From an uncultured Pelagimonas sp. (lineage in GTDB: Bacteria; Pseudomonadota; Alphaproteobacteria; Rhodobacterales; Rhodobacteraceae): a stretch of 64,000 bases of DNA. The stretch covers positions 1-64,000 of the forward strand of contig CANMPP010000004.1 of NCBI GenBank assembly GCA_947499735.1. The letters run 5' to 3'. The position numbers and the translations under genes are program-made. How positions within the stretch are numbered: the first letter of the stretch is position 1; every line of letters begins with the position of its first letter. Of this stretch, positions 27,431-36,853 are shown piece by piece. The notes under the pieces are model-generated. The model worked only from the letters and a program-made list of their open reading frames with translations, was not told the origin of the DNA and searched no databases.

Positions 27431-27515
27431 GCAAAAAAAATCACTTTCAGACCCTCAATCATTTTTTTGAGACCGGCAAACACTTAACGTACGGTCAGGA
27501 AAATACGGGCCGTTC

Positions 27516-27533
27516 CGTCACCTTTTAGTGACG
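27516..27533. promoter_or_regulatory. Inverted repeat before the Wza-like gene
   Basis: CGTCAC (27516-27521) and GTGACG (27528-27533) are perfect reverse complements with spacer CTTTTA, about 85 bp before the start of the export gene. The heptamer CGTTCCG also occurs on both sides. It could be an operator. Confidence 0.35.
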
Positions 27534-27617
27534 TTCCGCTCAGCAACCATAAGATAACATGTCATATTCGGGTCAGTGTTATTTGACCCTTATTCGCGAC
27601 AAGACAAAGGACAAGTT

Positions 27618-28238
27618 ATGAAAACTCTGTTTTCCCGAGCAGTGCAGACATTCAGCCTAGTGGCTGCCACCCTTATTCTCTCGTTTGGTCTCTCTGCAGG
27701 CAAAGCAGATGCACAATACCGGGTTCAAACCGGCGACCAACTTTCCGTTGAGGTTTTGGAAGATCCGTCCCTCAACCGTAATGTGTTGGTCTTGCCTGAC
27801 GGAACAATTTCCTTCCCCTTCGCAGGTACCATTCAGGCAGCAGGCCGTAGCGTACGTTCGATCGAAAGCTTGCTTAGCCGCAGTTTGGCCGAAAATTTTG
27901 CAACAGAGCCAAACGTCTTTGTAAACGTAGTGGGCTTGGTTCAATCAGCAGATGAACTGGCTGCACAGCCTTACGGTATCTTTTTGATGGGCGAAGTGAA
28001 TAACCCTGGCCGCCTGAACATCAATGATGATGAAGACATCACGCTGCTACAAGCCATTGCGCAGGCCGGTGGTTTCACTCGTTTTGCTGCAACCAAACGC
28101 ATTGAGCTACGCCGGCCAAGCGCGAATGGCGAACAGATCTTTACATTCAACTACAAAAAGGGAACCGGCATTTCCGGTGCCACTTTGCTAAAATCAGGCG
28201 ACGTCGTAAATGTGCCTGAAAGACGTCTGTTCGAATAA
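27618..28238 (+). CDS. Wza-like polysaccharide export protein
   Basis: 206 aa from the ATG at 27618, preceded by AAAGGAC. The signal peptide ends ADA (about residue 32). The Poly_export domain begins YRVQTGDQLSVEV, and an SLBB-like part holds YGIFLMGEVNNPGRLN. It is shorter than full Wza and lacks a lipobox, like the small exporters of exosortase-type EPS loci. It works in the periplasm or outer membrane to carry polysaccharide out. Confidence 0.88.
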   Translation: MKTLFSRAVQTFSLVAATLILSFGLSAGKADAQYRVQTGDQLSVEVLEDPSLNRNVLVLPDGTISFPFAGTIQAAGRSVRSIESLLSRSLAENFATEPNVFVNVVGLVQSADELAAQPYGIFLMGEVNNPGRLNINDDEDITLLQAIAQAGGFTRFAATKRIELRRPSANGEQIFTFNYKKGTGISGATLLKSGDVVNVPERRLFE

Positions 28239-28264
28239 TCCGCCATACAGCATAGCGGTAAAAT

Positions 28265-28301
28265 ACATCAAAATGATGTCCCCATATTGTTTGGGGACAT
28301 C
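28265..28301. other. Mutually exclusive hairpins in an operon gap
   Basis: GATGTCCCC (28275-28283) and GGGGACATC (28293-28301) make a perfect 9-bp stem. The left arm can instead pair upstream: ACATCA (28265-28270) with TGATGT (28274-28279). The two folds share bases and cannot coexist. No T-tract follows, so simple termination is unlikely. It lies between the Wza-like gene and the barrel gene. Confidence 0.5.
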
Positions 28302-28355
28302 TAGCAACAAGCAATCATAATAAATACAAAATCGATTGCTGTAGAGGACACGAGC

Positions 28356-29819
28356 ATGCCTTACCTACATTGGATCGATCGCAGCCCGACACGCCGGTTC
28401 GCAAACCAAATGTACAAACACGCTAATTCCGCAGCTGGGAAACCAGCGGTCAAAAAAGCTGCAGCAGTTGCTGCTATTATTGCGCCGATAACATTGCCAA
28501 TGTTTGTTCTCGCACAAGAAAGCGGTGGCGGGTCTGAAATTACCTTTGGTGTTTCCAGCACGCTGACGACGACCGACAATAAGTTTTTCGCCGACGATAG
28601 TGATGATACCGAGCGGACAACTGAATCTAACACAACGCTAAGTTTTGGCCTGAAACAACAGACCAGAACCAGCGCGCTTTCTCTCTCAGCCGCGACTGAT
28701 GCTCAATTGGCCAATGGTGAAGTCGAAACATCCGGTGTTGAATTCGGCAACCACAACCTTGCTCTGTCCTACAATCATGATACCGCCACAGGTGGTCTAT
28801 CGCTGGATTCACGATATTCAGAATCAGATTTGGTGGCCTTGGAAACGCTCATCGATGACGAAAGCGGAACCTTCGTGACTGAAGAAGATCCTGGTCATCG
28901 AAACAGGTTTTATAACGCCCTGTCGTTTTCGCATGGCGAAGGCACACCACTGGAACTGACATTTTCTATTTCGCAAACCGCAATCTGGTATGAGGATACG
29001 ATTTCCACTTCATACAATGATAGCGACGCTTATGCGGGATCTGCGAATGCTGTAATGACACTGTCGCCGGTTTCAACATTGACAGCTATGCTTAGCTACT
29101 CCGCGCTAGACACACATAATGATGCGAATACCACGCGTGAGACGTATGATTCAGCACTGACTTTACGCTATCGTCTATCCCCTATCTGGTCGAGCTCAGC
29201 TAGCATCGGGTATACAGAAATCGATCAAAGCGGCACTGGCAGCATCAGCGATCAGTCAGGGGTCCGCTTTGGTGCCTCCATTTCACGACAACTCTCTCTG
29301 GGCAACGTGTCGCTTGGTTATAATCGCCGTGTGGCAACCCTAGGAATGCGAGACGAGGTCACCCTTGGTGGCGAACTTAGCGGCAAAGATTCTGCGCTAT
29401 CCTACAACATCGGCTGGAGCGCGTTAGAAGATGAAGACAGTGACTTTTTTGGCAACATAAACTTCACCCAAGATTTGCCGCGCGGCCAAGTCACCCTAAA
29501 TGCATCGCAAAATTTTGCGACGGATAGTGATGGGTTTAACAGCCAATCTTCTCAGGTTTCCGCGTCATGGGCACATCAGATCAATTCAATCTCCAGATTC
29601 AATCTATCGGCCACGTATAGTGCAGTGGATTATGACAATCCAAGTGACACCGACACCCAACTGCGTTCGGTTTCAGCCTCCTACAATCGTAGTCTGACAG
29701 AAGATTGGTCCCTTGTTGGTGGTGTGCGGTATCGGCGCGAAACGGATGCGGATGATGGCGATGCCACGTCCAATACAGTTTTCGTTACGGTCGGCCGCGA
29801 TTTCACATTTAAACGCTGA
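28356..29819 (+). CDS. Outer-membrane beta-barrel protein of the EPS locus
   Basis: 487 aa. The N-terminal export sequence is unusually long: a charged stretch of about 35 residues, then AAAVAAIIAPITLPMFVLA and cleavage near residue 53 before QESGGG. The mature part alternates polar and hydrophobic residues in many strands (for example LSFGLKQQTR, LSYNHDTA, LSLGNVSLGYNRR) with acidic loops, as in barrels. It probably corresponds to the uncharacterised outer-membrane proteins linked to PEP-CTERM-type loci. The start has GAGGA seven bases upstream. The next gene overlaps its stop codon. Confidence 0.75.
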   Translation: MPYLHWIDRSPTRRFANQMYKHANSAAGKPAVKKAAAVAAIIAPITLPMFVLAQESGGGSEITFGVSSTLTTTDNKFFADDSDDTERTTESNTTLSFGLKQQTRTSALSLSAATDAQLANGEVETSGVEFGNHNLALSYNHDTATGGLSLDSRYSESDLVALETLIDDESGTFVTEEDPGHRNRFYNALSFSHGEGTPLELTFSISQTAIWYEDTISTSYNDSDAYAGSANAVMTLSPVSTLTAMLSYSALDTHNDANTTRETYDSALTLRYRLSPIWSSSASIGYTEIDQSGTGSISDQSGVRFGASISRQLSLGNVSLGYNRRVATLGMRDEVTLGGELSGKDSALSYNIGWSALEDEDSDFFGNINFTQDLPRGQVTLNASQNFATDSDGFNSQSSQVSASWAHQINSISRFNLSATYSAVDYDNPSDTDTQLRSVSASYNRSLTEDWSLVGGVRYRRETDADDGDATSNTVFVTVGRDFTFKR

Positions 29820-30490
29820 TGACGTCAAAATTTGGACTGCTGCAACGATACCGCCCTCCCAATAGCTCATCACGAGCTGTTCTATGGCTGATTGCAGTGA
29901 CCCTGATCCTACCTGAAATTCGCCTTTCTACTGCAGATTGGGGCATATGGGGACGATCTATTTTACGTACGAAAATCTATTACGATTGGGCCTATTGGCC
30001 CGGCCTACTCTACAGTGGAACACCCAATTATTGGGGCCAAGCTGTGATCATGCATCTTAGCTATGGAATCTTACACGCCAATTTCCAACATATGGCTTTT
30101 AACGTCCTGACGCTGTTCTCAATTGCACCGCCAATCCTAAGCGATTTAAGAACCATACGCTTTTTATCCCTCTACTTTTTGTCACAGATTGGCGGTGCCT
30201 TGACCTACGCCATTGCCAGTTCTGATCGGTCACCCATGGTTGGTGCATCTGGCGCGCTCTTTGGTTTGGCTGGCGCGCTTCTGGCGAGCATCTGGATGCA
30301 AGACAGGCGGTTGCGACCACTTTTGTTACCAGCACTGATTTTGATCGCATTAAACATCGTCATGTTTATTGCCTTAGACGGTCGATTGGCCTGGCTCACG
30401 CATCTGGGGGGCTTCTTTTTTGGCGCAATTGGCTACTTTTTTTTGCTGCCAAACGACCCAAGCCAAGGCGATGAGAAAAAAAAGATCTAG
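29819..30490 (+). CDS. Rhomboid-family intramembrane serine protease
   Basis: 223 aa with about six membrane helices. The active-site serine is S144 in VGASGALFG and the catalytic His is H195 in THLGGFF. The H86-x4-H91-x3-N95 pattern (LHANFQHMAFN) is the oxyanion segment of rhomboids. Its start overlaps the stop of the barrel gene by one base, so the two are tied. Position in an exosortase locus raises the possibility that it processes surface proteins, as rhombosortases do, but I see no GlyGly-CTERM substrate here. Confidence 0.87.
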   Translation: MTSKFGLLQRYRPPNSSSRAVLWLIAVTLILPEIRLSTADWGIWGRSILRTKIYYDWAYWPGLLYSGTPNYWGQAVIMHLSYGILHANFQHMAFNVLTLFSIAPPILSDLRTIRFLSLYFLSQIGGALTYAIASSDRSPMVGASGALFGLAGALLASIWMQDRRLRPLLLPALILIALNIVMFIALDGRLAWLTHLGGFFFGAIGYFFLLPNDPSQGDEKKKI

Positions 30491-30576
30491 AATCAACAAC
30501 TTTCCCTCGAATCCCACTCGGAAATTCTCTTTACTAAGCTATATGTTAGCCTATCCAAATTGACTGCCTGACCAAA

Positions 30577-31470
30577 ATGAGCACTTACATGCACGCATCT
30601 ATTATTATCCCGCATTTCAATGATGTTGCACGTTTGGAAAAATGTCTCGCTGCCCTAGTTCCTCAGATACAGGAACAGGCGATAGAAATCGTGGTCGGTG
30701 ACAATGCATCTACGCAAGATATTGGCGAAATCCAAAACACCTTTCCAACTGTGGTTTTCGTCGTAGAACAAAACCCAGGTGCCGCGGCTGCCCGCAATCG
30801 AGCTATTCAGACGGCACAAGGAAAGTGGCTATTTTTTACGGATGCCGATTGTATCCCTGCAGAGGATTGGGTGAAAACCGCCTTGTCTGTCGCGAAAGAA
30901 GGCATATGCGTTGGCGGGCGTGTTACAGTTTTTGACGAAACCCCGCCCCCCCGCAGCGGAGCGGAAGCATTTGAGCATGTGTTCGCCTTTAACCAAGAGA
31001 GCTATATTAAGGACACTCATTATTCCGTCACAGCTAATATGATCGTCAGCCGAACCATGTTCGACACAGTTGGACCATTTGACGGATCGAAATCGGAAGA
31101 TCTCGAATGGGGCCAGCGCGCCTATGGAATGGGGTACGAAATTACCTATGCACCCGAACTCTGCGTTGCGCATCCAACGCGCCAAAACTGGCAGACCTTA
31201 GCAAAAAAATGGGCACGCACGACGCGTGAAATGTTCGCGGCCCACGGCCAAAGCCCCAAGCAGCGTTTAAAATGGGGATTACGAAGTTTTGCCATTGCAG
31301 CTTCCATTGTTCCTCATAGCGCCAAGGTTTTTCGCAACAAAGATCTGCCTTTGTCCGATAAGTTTTCTGCTCTTGGAATGCTGATCCGGTTACGCCTTTT
31401 CCGAACGGTCCTGACGCTAAAACAAGCGGTTTTTGGGCAGCCTGAACTGAATAAAACGATTCTAAAATAG
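30577..31470 (+). CDS. Glycosyltransferase family 2
   Basis: 297 aa GT-A fold enzyme. It begins ASIIIPHFNDVARLEKCL, has the VVGDNAS strand and the metal-binding FFTDADC motif (D-x-D) near residue 90. The ...SEDLEWGQRAYGMGY segment supplies the catalytic E-D-x-E/W region of GT2. No membrane segment is obvious. It is part of the EPS locus; donor and acceptor are unknown. An alternative start lies at the ATG five codons in. Confidence 0.88.
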   Translation: MSTYMHASIIIPHFNDVARLEKCLAALVPQIQEQAIEIVVGDNASTQDIGEIQNTFPTVVFVVEQNPGAAAARNRAIQTAQGKWLFFTDADCIPAEDWVKTALSVAKEGICVGGRVTVFDETPPPRSGAEAFEHVFAFNQESYIKDTHYSVTANMIVSRTMFDTVGPFDGSKSEDLEWGQRAYGMGYEITYAPELCVAHPTRQNWQTLAKKWARTTREMFAAHGQSPKQRLKWGLRSFAIAASIVPHSAKVFRNKDLPLSDKFSALGMLIRLRLFRTVLTLKQAVFGQPELNKTILK

Positions 31471-31775
31471 CAATCATGACAAGAAAAATTTCAAATACTG
31501 CTTGCATAAAAGCAGTTTATTTGAACTAAAATGTGGCAATCCAAATTGGTTAATAAAGTGTTTAATATCATGCACCTATAGTTAATTTTCTGATTTGAAT
31601 TTTACTACATGGCCTAAATTCAATCCGGTTTCCGCCACGATTTGGTCCCAGCACAGACACGGGAATCAAAAATACTGGACATCCCTTAAACACAGTCCGC
31701 GACTGTTAGGATGACAAGGCGAACCACTCTCCCGCCGAAACCCTAAAAGCGCGTACTAAAAAAGTGGTGTGTATA
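31471..31775. other. A+T-rich gap before the beta-helix gene
   Basis: About 305 bp with no open frame worth calling. It is A+T-rich in 31480-31620 and probably holds the promoter of the beta-helix gene. I see no clear repeat or terminator. Confidence 0.5.
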
Positions 31776-33917
31776 ATGTCCGATAAAATAATTTCCGTAA
31801 CAAACAGCGCGGAACTAACAGCGGCGATCAACAGCCTGAATACGACCGGCGGCACAATTGTCGTCGAGGCAAGTGATGTTGCCTACGATTTACAACTGTA
31901 CAATCGTGGTCCAGAGAACAGCGAAATAACGATCGTCTCTGCCGACGCCGATAATCCAGCGGTATTCGAAAAAATTCAGTTGGTATCTTCACAAAACATT
32001 ACGTTTGATAACATCGCAATGGAAGCAAGCGAGACGACGAGCCAAACTGATATTACAGTGCTTGCAAGCGATAATATCGTGGTCAAAAATAGCTCTTTCG
32101 TGAGCAATGCTGACGGTCACCAGGCTGGCGACGGAACAACAACCTCCGGAGACAAGCTCGCATATGTCAGAGACAGTGACGGTTTCGAGTTTATCAATAA
32201 TACGGTTTCAAATTATTCTTATGGCATTTCGATCGCGAATGCGACTGGTACTGTCATTTCAGGAAGTAGTTTTACCAAAATGACCGGGGATGGTCTCCGT
32301 CTGTCAGGTGTCCAAGATACATTAATTGAAAACAACAGCTTCTATGATTTCTACGGCTCGAACAGCACCTGGAATCACGATGACATGATCCAAATCTGGT
32401 CAGCTAGCTATAACACGCAAACGACCAGCGATTTGACCATTACCGGAAATTATTTCAACAGCGGATCCGGTGAGACAACACAAACCATCTTTATCAAGAA
32501 CGAGATGTATGACGAGACCGGCGAAGCCTACGAAAACATCACGATCGAGAATAACCTGATTTACAACGGACACCCGCACGGTGTCACAATTTATGATACA
32601 GAAAATGTCTCTGTAACCAACAACACGCTCCTGTATAATCCCGGGTCTGGCTACAGTTCTGACGACGCATACTCGGCGCCTCCGCAAATCAATTTATTCA
32701 ACGTCTCCGGTGGTACGGTGACCAATAACATCGGCAACGTGTATCAATCTGAATCTGAAGATCTGGAAATCGACGAAAACATTCAACCGGTTTATCTCGA
32801 TGAAAACTCAGAAAATTATATCGGCAACAACATTGTGAACTGGGCACCTGACGGTGTCGCAGATCTGCGTGATCTGGCCTTGCGCGAAGACAGTGATTGG
32901 GCAGGTTACGGCGCATCTTATGATCCGGTTGAGGCCTATGGAAGTGAAACACCAACAGCTGTCATTCAACAAACACAATTGGACTGGGCAGCTGGCATTG
33001 TTCTATATGAGGCAAGCCAATCCTTCGACATATCCGGTTATCTAGACCTGCCAGATTCAGCCTACACATGGACGTTTTCAGACGGTGTTGTCATGACCGG
33101 CCAAACCGTAACACGGGACTTCGAAGGACCTGGAAGTTACGATGTAACCTTGACGATTTCGACATCTGACGGTGACATCGAACTTACACGCGCAACAAAG
33201 TTGAGCGACCCTACCTTGCTGAAAATCGATTTCGATTCTGGCTGGATCGATGAGAGTTCTTACAATTCCGAAGTGACGGTCGAAGGTAAGGAGTACATTG
33301 TTGATGGCCTCTTCGGAAGCAGCGGGTTCTACATGGATGGATCAAACGAATTCCATATTGAACGCGAAAATGATCAACTACAGCATCTTAATAATTTCAC
33401 CATGTCTATGTTCGTCAACAAAGAGGTTGACGGCCAGGACGGCGCGCTTTTGCATATGCACAAAGCGACTCTTGTCACTGTTTCAGACACCGGGGCCATC
33501 ACTGCAACTGTGGAAACAGATGAAGGATACTTTAGCTTAACCACAGCAGATGGCGTTTTAGGTGAGGGCGAATGGCACGGCATCTCGATCGCCTATGATG
33601 GCCTCAATGGCGAAGGCCTAAAAGTATACGTGGATGGCGTGCTTGTCGGCGAAAACGCCTCTGCGTCAGGCCAGCTTTCTAGTGACGGTAGTTATGACCT
33701 AATTCTAGGTCACAATTGGGACGAAAGCATGCAGGGGACTGTTGATGACTTTACGGTCCAAGCATCAACACTCTCTGCTGAAGAGGTTGAAGTCCAGTAT
33801 CAAGATTATCTAGATGCCCACGAAGAAGAAGATCCAGATGACAGCGTCAATGACTTCAGTGACTTCTGGGATAAGTTCAAAGACTATTTCAGCGACGATT
33901 TCGACTTCTCGTTCTAA
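31776..33917 (+). CDS. Right-handed beta-helix protein with PKD and LamG-like domains
   Basis: 713 aa from the ATG at 31776 (MSDKIISVTNS). Residues about 1-340 are parallel beta-helix repeats (many N-N-T/S-x-x turns) with the motif N200-H-D-D-M-I-Q-I-W. About 415-465 looks like a PKD domain (YTWTFSDG, then GSYDVTLTIS). About 490-670 resembles a concanavalin/LamG domain (MSMFVNKEVDGQDGALL, LKVYVDGVLVG). There is no Sec signal peptide. The C-terminus is strongly acidic and aromatic (FSDDFDFSF), as in type I secretion substrates. It may be a polysaccharide lyase or epimerase exported to act on the EPS (inference). Its helix is related to that of the protein at 37761-39065. Confidence 0.75.
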   Translation: MSDKIISVTNSAELTAAINSLNTTGGTIVVEASDVAYDLQLYNRGPENSEITIVSADADNPAVFEKIQLVSSQNITFDNIAMEASETTSQTDITVLASDNIVVKNSSFVSNADGHQAGDGTTTSGDKLAYVRDSDGFEFINNTVSNYSYGISIANATGTVISGSSFTKMTGDGLRLSGVQDTLIENNSFYDFYGSNSTWNHDDMIQIWSASYNTQTTSDLTITGNYFNSGSGETTQTIFIKNEMYDETGEAYENITIENNLIYNGHPHGVTIYDTENVSVTNNTLLYNPGSGYSSDDAYSAPPQINLFNVSGGTVTNNIGNVYQSESEDLEIDENIQPVYLDENSENYIGNNIVNWAPDGVADLRDLALREDSDWAGYGASYDPVEAYGSETPTAVIQQTQLDWAAGIVLYEASQSFDISGYLDLPDSAYTWTFSDGVVMTGQTVTRDFEGPGSYDVTLTISTSDGDIELTRATKLSDPTLLKIDFDSGWIDESSYNSEVTVEGKEYIVDGLFGSSGFYMDGSNEFHIERENDQLQHLNNFTMSMFVNKEVDGQDGALLHMHKATLVTVSDTGAITATVETDEGYFSLTTADGVLGEGEWHGISIAYDGLNGEGLKVYVDGVLVGENASASGQLSSDGSYDLILGHNWDESMQGTVDDFTVQASTLSAEEVEVQYQDYLDAHEEEDPDDSVNDFSDFWDKFKDYFSDDFDFSF

Positions 33918-33950
33918 GTCTTATTCTCGTCTTTACTATAAGAACTAGGC

Positions 33951-33974
33951 AATTCCCATCTACGGATGGGGATT
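33951..33974. other. Hairpin with UACG loop after the beta-helix gene
   Basis: AATTCCCATC (33951-33960) pairs with GATGGGGATT (33965-33974), ten pairs including one G-U, around loop TACG. It lacks a following T-tract. Probably the transcript end or an mRNA-stabilising element. Confidence 0.5.
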
Positions 33975-34087
33975 CTCAATACGCATTGCGGTATTTCGCA
34001 AAAAACCATGGTGTTGAACACCTTACGTCCTTATGAAATGTCTTTAACGACACACTGATTTTCAGGGCAAAGGGTAGAGGCATTCGA

Positions 34088-35065
34088 ATGAGCACGTCTG
34101 CGGCATCGACACAAATGGACAGCACTGCTGAAAATGCCGAGCTGACGGTCATTGTGATCAGTTACAACACCAAAGATCTGACTTTGGCGTGCTTGAAAAC
34201 GCTTTACGACAACACACACAAAACCCGGTTTCACACAGTTGTCTTAGACAATGCGTCAACTGACGGATCTGTTGAGGCAATTGCAGAAAATTTCCCTCAG
34301 GTGGAACTGATTGCATCGAAAGACAATCACGGATTTGCTAAGGGCAATAACATCGTCGCAGCCGAAGCGACGACGAAATGGTTATTGCTGCTCAATCCAG
34401 ATACCGAAGTGCATGCAAATGCCGTGGACAACCTGTTAGAATTCGCCAAAGCAAATCCACAAGCGGGTATTACAGGCGGGCGCACCGTGTTTCCAGATGG
34501 TTCACTGAACGCCCTATCCTGCCTAAATCGCATAACGCCCTGGTCAGCCTTTTGTTCCACCACCGGCTTGACCGCAGTGTTCCGAAACACCCCTATATTC
34601 AACACCGAAAATATGGGCGGTTGGCAGCGCGATACCGTGCGCCAAGTGGATATCGTCGTGGGGTGTTTTCTAATGATCCCGCGGGCCCTCTGGGATGAAT
34701 TGGGCGGATTTGACCTAAAGTTCTTCATGTATGGTGAAGAAGCAGATTTATGTTTGCGCGCTGGCAAACTTGGCTATCGTCCGATGGTCACGCCAGATGC
34801 CCAGATCATGCATATTGTTGGCGCCTCGTCTGCAAAAGTTGCACGAAAGGTTGCAATGGTTGCAAAAGGCCGCACCACCTTGATCCGAGATCACTGGTCC
34901 CCTGCACTTGTGCCGTTAGGGGTGGCTTTGATGTGGTTATGGGGTGGATTACGCGTTGCTGCTGCATCCATTCTGGCACTCTCAGGGCGGCCTAAATTCA
35001 AAGAAGATCGCGAAAAATGGCGTGATATCTGGTCGCGCCGCAAGGAATGGTTGGCCGGTTACTAG
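34088..35065 (+). CDS. Glycosyltransferase family 2 (rhamnosyltransferase-like)
   Basis: 325 aa. N-terminal LTVIVISYNTKDLTLACL, VVLDNASTDGS and LLLLNPDTEV (D-x-D variant at N-P-D) are typical of the WbbL-like GT2 enzymes that often transfer rhamnose. FDLKFFMYGEEADLCLRAG supplies the catalytic E-D-x-D-like stretch. A short hydrophobic segment near residue 275-300 could tie it to the membrane. The rfbC-B-D genes downstream would supply dTDP-rhamnose. Confidence 0.88.
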   Translation: MSTSAASTQMDSTAENAELTVIVISYNTKDLTLACLKTLYDNTHKTRFHTVVLDNASTDGSVEAIAENFPQVELIASKDNHGFAKGNNIVAAEATTKWLLLLNPDTEVHANAVDNLLEFAKANPQAGITGGRTVFPDGSLNALSCLNRITPWSAFCSTTGLTAVFRNTPIFNTENMGGWQRDTVRQVDIVVGCFLMIPRALWDELGGFDLKFFMYGEEADLCLRAGKLGYRPMVTPDAQIMHIVGASSAKVARKVAMVAKGRTTLIRDHWSPALVPLGVALMWLWGGLRVAAASILALSGRPKFKEDREKWRDIWSRRKEWLAGY

Positions 35066-35138
35066 ATTTGAATCGGAGCAAAGGCCTTAGCTTCGACCAT
35101 TCTCTATTTCGACATTTAAACCAAGATTGCAGTGTTGT

Positions 35139-35160
35139 GATTTCGCTTTCGGTCGAAATC
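35139..35160. repeat. Inverted repeat before the exosortase gene
   Basis: GATTTCG (35139-35145) and CGAAATC (35154-35160) pair around an 8-base loop. The right arm, as GTCGAAAT, can also pair with ATTTCGAC at 35106-35113. It lies about 80 bp before the exosortase start. Confidence 0.35.
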
Positions 35161-35236
35161 ATGTAATTACACTGAAAACTTGTTTCATTTTTGCCATTGG
35201 CAAAACACGATTAAATTGCCTGCCCGGAGTTATTCC

Positions 35237-36841
35237 ATGTCGTATCTGGTTAATCGCAACCCTGTCGCCAATTGGCCCATCACACCGGGTTTTGTATGGT
35301 TTGTCGTTCTTAACCTCGTTGCACTACCTGTTTTTTGGATGGGGTTCGTATCGCTGGTCGATGCTTGGAGCACACCTGAATATTCTCATGGTCCGCTCAT
35401 CCCCGTCATATCATTATATTTGTTCCTGCGCGAATTACGCATGGTTCAGGACGATCCTAAAAGCGCATCCATAACCGGCTTGGCGAAAGACCTTTGGCCA
35501 GGCGTGTTCATTGGTTTATTTGCACTGATTATCGCCATTCTAGGAAACTTGTCCCGCATCCCGGATATTGTGACATATGCATATATCATCTGGGTCGCCG
35601 GTGTGGTTTTGGTGATTTTCGGCTGGAAACGCGGCATCAAACATATGCTGCCAGTATTCCATCTGGTATTCATGCTGCCCCTACCTCAAGTTCTATACTG
35701 GCAAATGACAACCTTCCTACAAGGCGTCAGTTCGGAACTAGGCGTTGCATTTGTCCGTTTGATGGATGTTCCCGTGTTCTTAGAGGGCAATGTTATTGAT
35801 CTGGGTGTCTACAAGCTACAGGTTGCAGAAGCCTGCTCTGGCCTGCGTTACCTGTTCCCGATCCTCAGCTTTTCTTACCTGTTTTCGATCCTATATCGGG
35901 GTCCAGTTTGGCATAAAGCCCTTCTGCTGATCGCGGCAGCACCGCTAACCGTATTTATGAATTCCGTTCGCATCGGCATCATTGGCGTCTTGGTGAACAG
36001 CTATGGCATCGAACATGCCGAAGGGTTCCTGCACTTCTTCGAAGGATGGGTCATCTTTATCAGCTGTATTGGCATTCTCTTTGCGATGGCATGGGGCCTT
36101 CAGCGTATGGTGGCCAATCCGCTTCCGCTATCAGAAGCGATTGATTTGGATACCGATGGTCTATGGCGTATTCTTGGGCAAGTGCGTCAGATCAATGCCT
36201 CGGCTGCCTTTACAACATTCGTTGGCCTGACAGCAGCGGTCGGTCTAAGCCTTTCGCTAGCAGGTGGCGCGAACACGACCCAAATCCAGCGCGAGACATT
36301 TTCTTTGTTCCCAGCGCGTCTTGACGGTTGGTCCAGCGTTACGACCAAGCTCGAACCGGATATTGAACAGGTTCTCGCGGCTGATGACTACCTAAATACC
36401 AATTTTCTGGCGCGCGATACGCTACCTGTAAACATGTTCGTAGCCTTTTATCACAACCAAACTGACGGTCAGGGCATCCATTCGCCCGAAGTCTGCCTGC
36501 CCGCAGGTGGCTGGGAAATCTTTGATTTGCGCCAACACCAAGTCGATTTTCCAGACACGCAATATGGTAGTTTCTCAGTCAACCGCGCTGTGATCCAAAA
36601 GGGGTTGCAAAAGCAACTTGTCTATTACTGGTTTGAGCAACGCGGAAAACGCATGACCAATGACTTCCGCGCCAAATTGTCAGTTCTCTATGATAGTTTG
36701 ACGCTGGGCCGCACAGATGGCGCATTGGTCCGGTACGTCACCCCGATAGGGCCGAAAGAAACTGAGGCAGACGCAGAAGCACGATTGATGGAAATCGTCA
36801 CAAAAAGCCTTAAGCGACTGCCTGAATTTGTCCCAAACTAG
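35237..36841 (+). CDS. xrtD: Exosortase fused to EpsI (XrtD-like)
   Basis: 534 aa from the ATG at 35237, preceded by CGGAG. The first 300 residues are an eight-helix exosortase with the catalytic set C200 ([11 protein letters not shown]), R245 (MNSVRIG) and H266 (FLHFFEGW). The last 220 residues are an EpsI/DUF3485 domain with [14 protein letters not shown] (about 414-427). The fusion is the form called XrtD in Rhodobacterales, linked to VPLPA-CTERM proteins. It would cleave C-terminal sorting signals at the inner membrane and pass proteins to the surface along with EPS. No protein with such a signal is in the window. Confidence 0.9.
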   Translation: MSYLVNRNPVANWPITPGFVWFVVLNLVALPVFWMGFVSLVDAWSTPEYSHGPLIPVISLYLFLRELRMVQDDPKSASITGLAKDLWPGVFIGLFALIIAILGNLSRIPDIVTYAYIIWVAGVVLVIFGWKRGIKHMLPVFHLVFMLPLPQVLYWQMTTFLQGVSSELGVAFVRLMDVPVFLEGNVIDLGVYKLQVAEACSGLRYLFPILSFSYLFSILYRGPVWHKALLLIAAAPLTVFMNSVRIGIIGVLVNSYGIEHAEGFLHFFEGWVIFISCIGILFAMAWGLQRMVANPLPLSEAIDLDTDGLWRILGQVRQINASAAFTTFVGLTAAVGLSLSLAGGANTTQIQRETFSLFPARLDGWSSVTTKLEPDIEQVLAADDYLNTNFLARDTLPVNMFVAFYHNQTDGQGIHSPEVCLPAGGWEIFDLRQHQVDFPDTQYGSFSVNRAVIQKGLQKQLVYYWFEQRGKRMTNDFRAKLSVLYDSLTLGRTDGALVRYVTPIGPKETEADAEARLMEIVTKSLKRLPEFVPN

Positions 36842-36853
36842 CGCGATCACGCG

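Noticed and set aside
29819-30490. Calling the rhomboid protein a rhombosortase
   Set aside because: The motifs fit any rhomboid and no GlyGly-CTERM substrate is seen.
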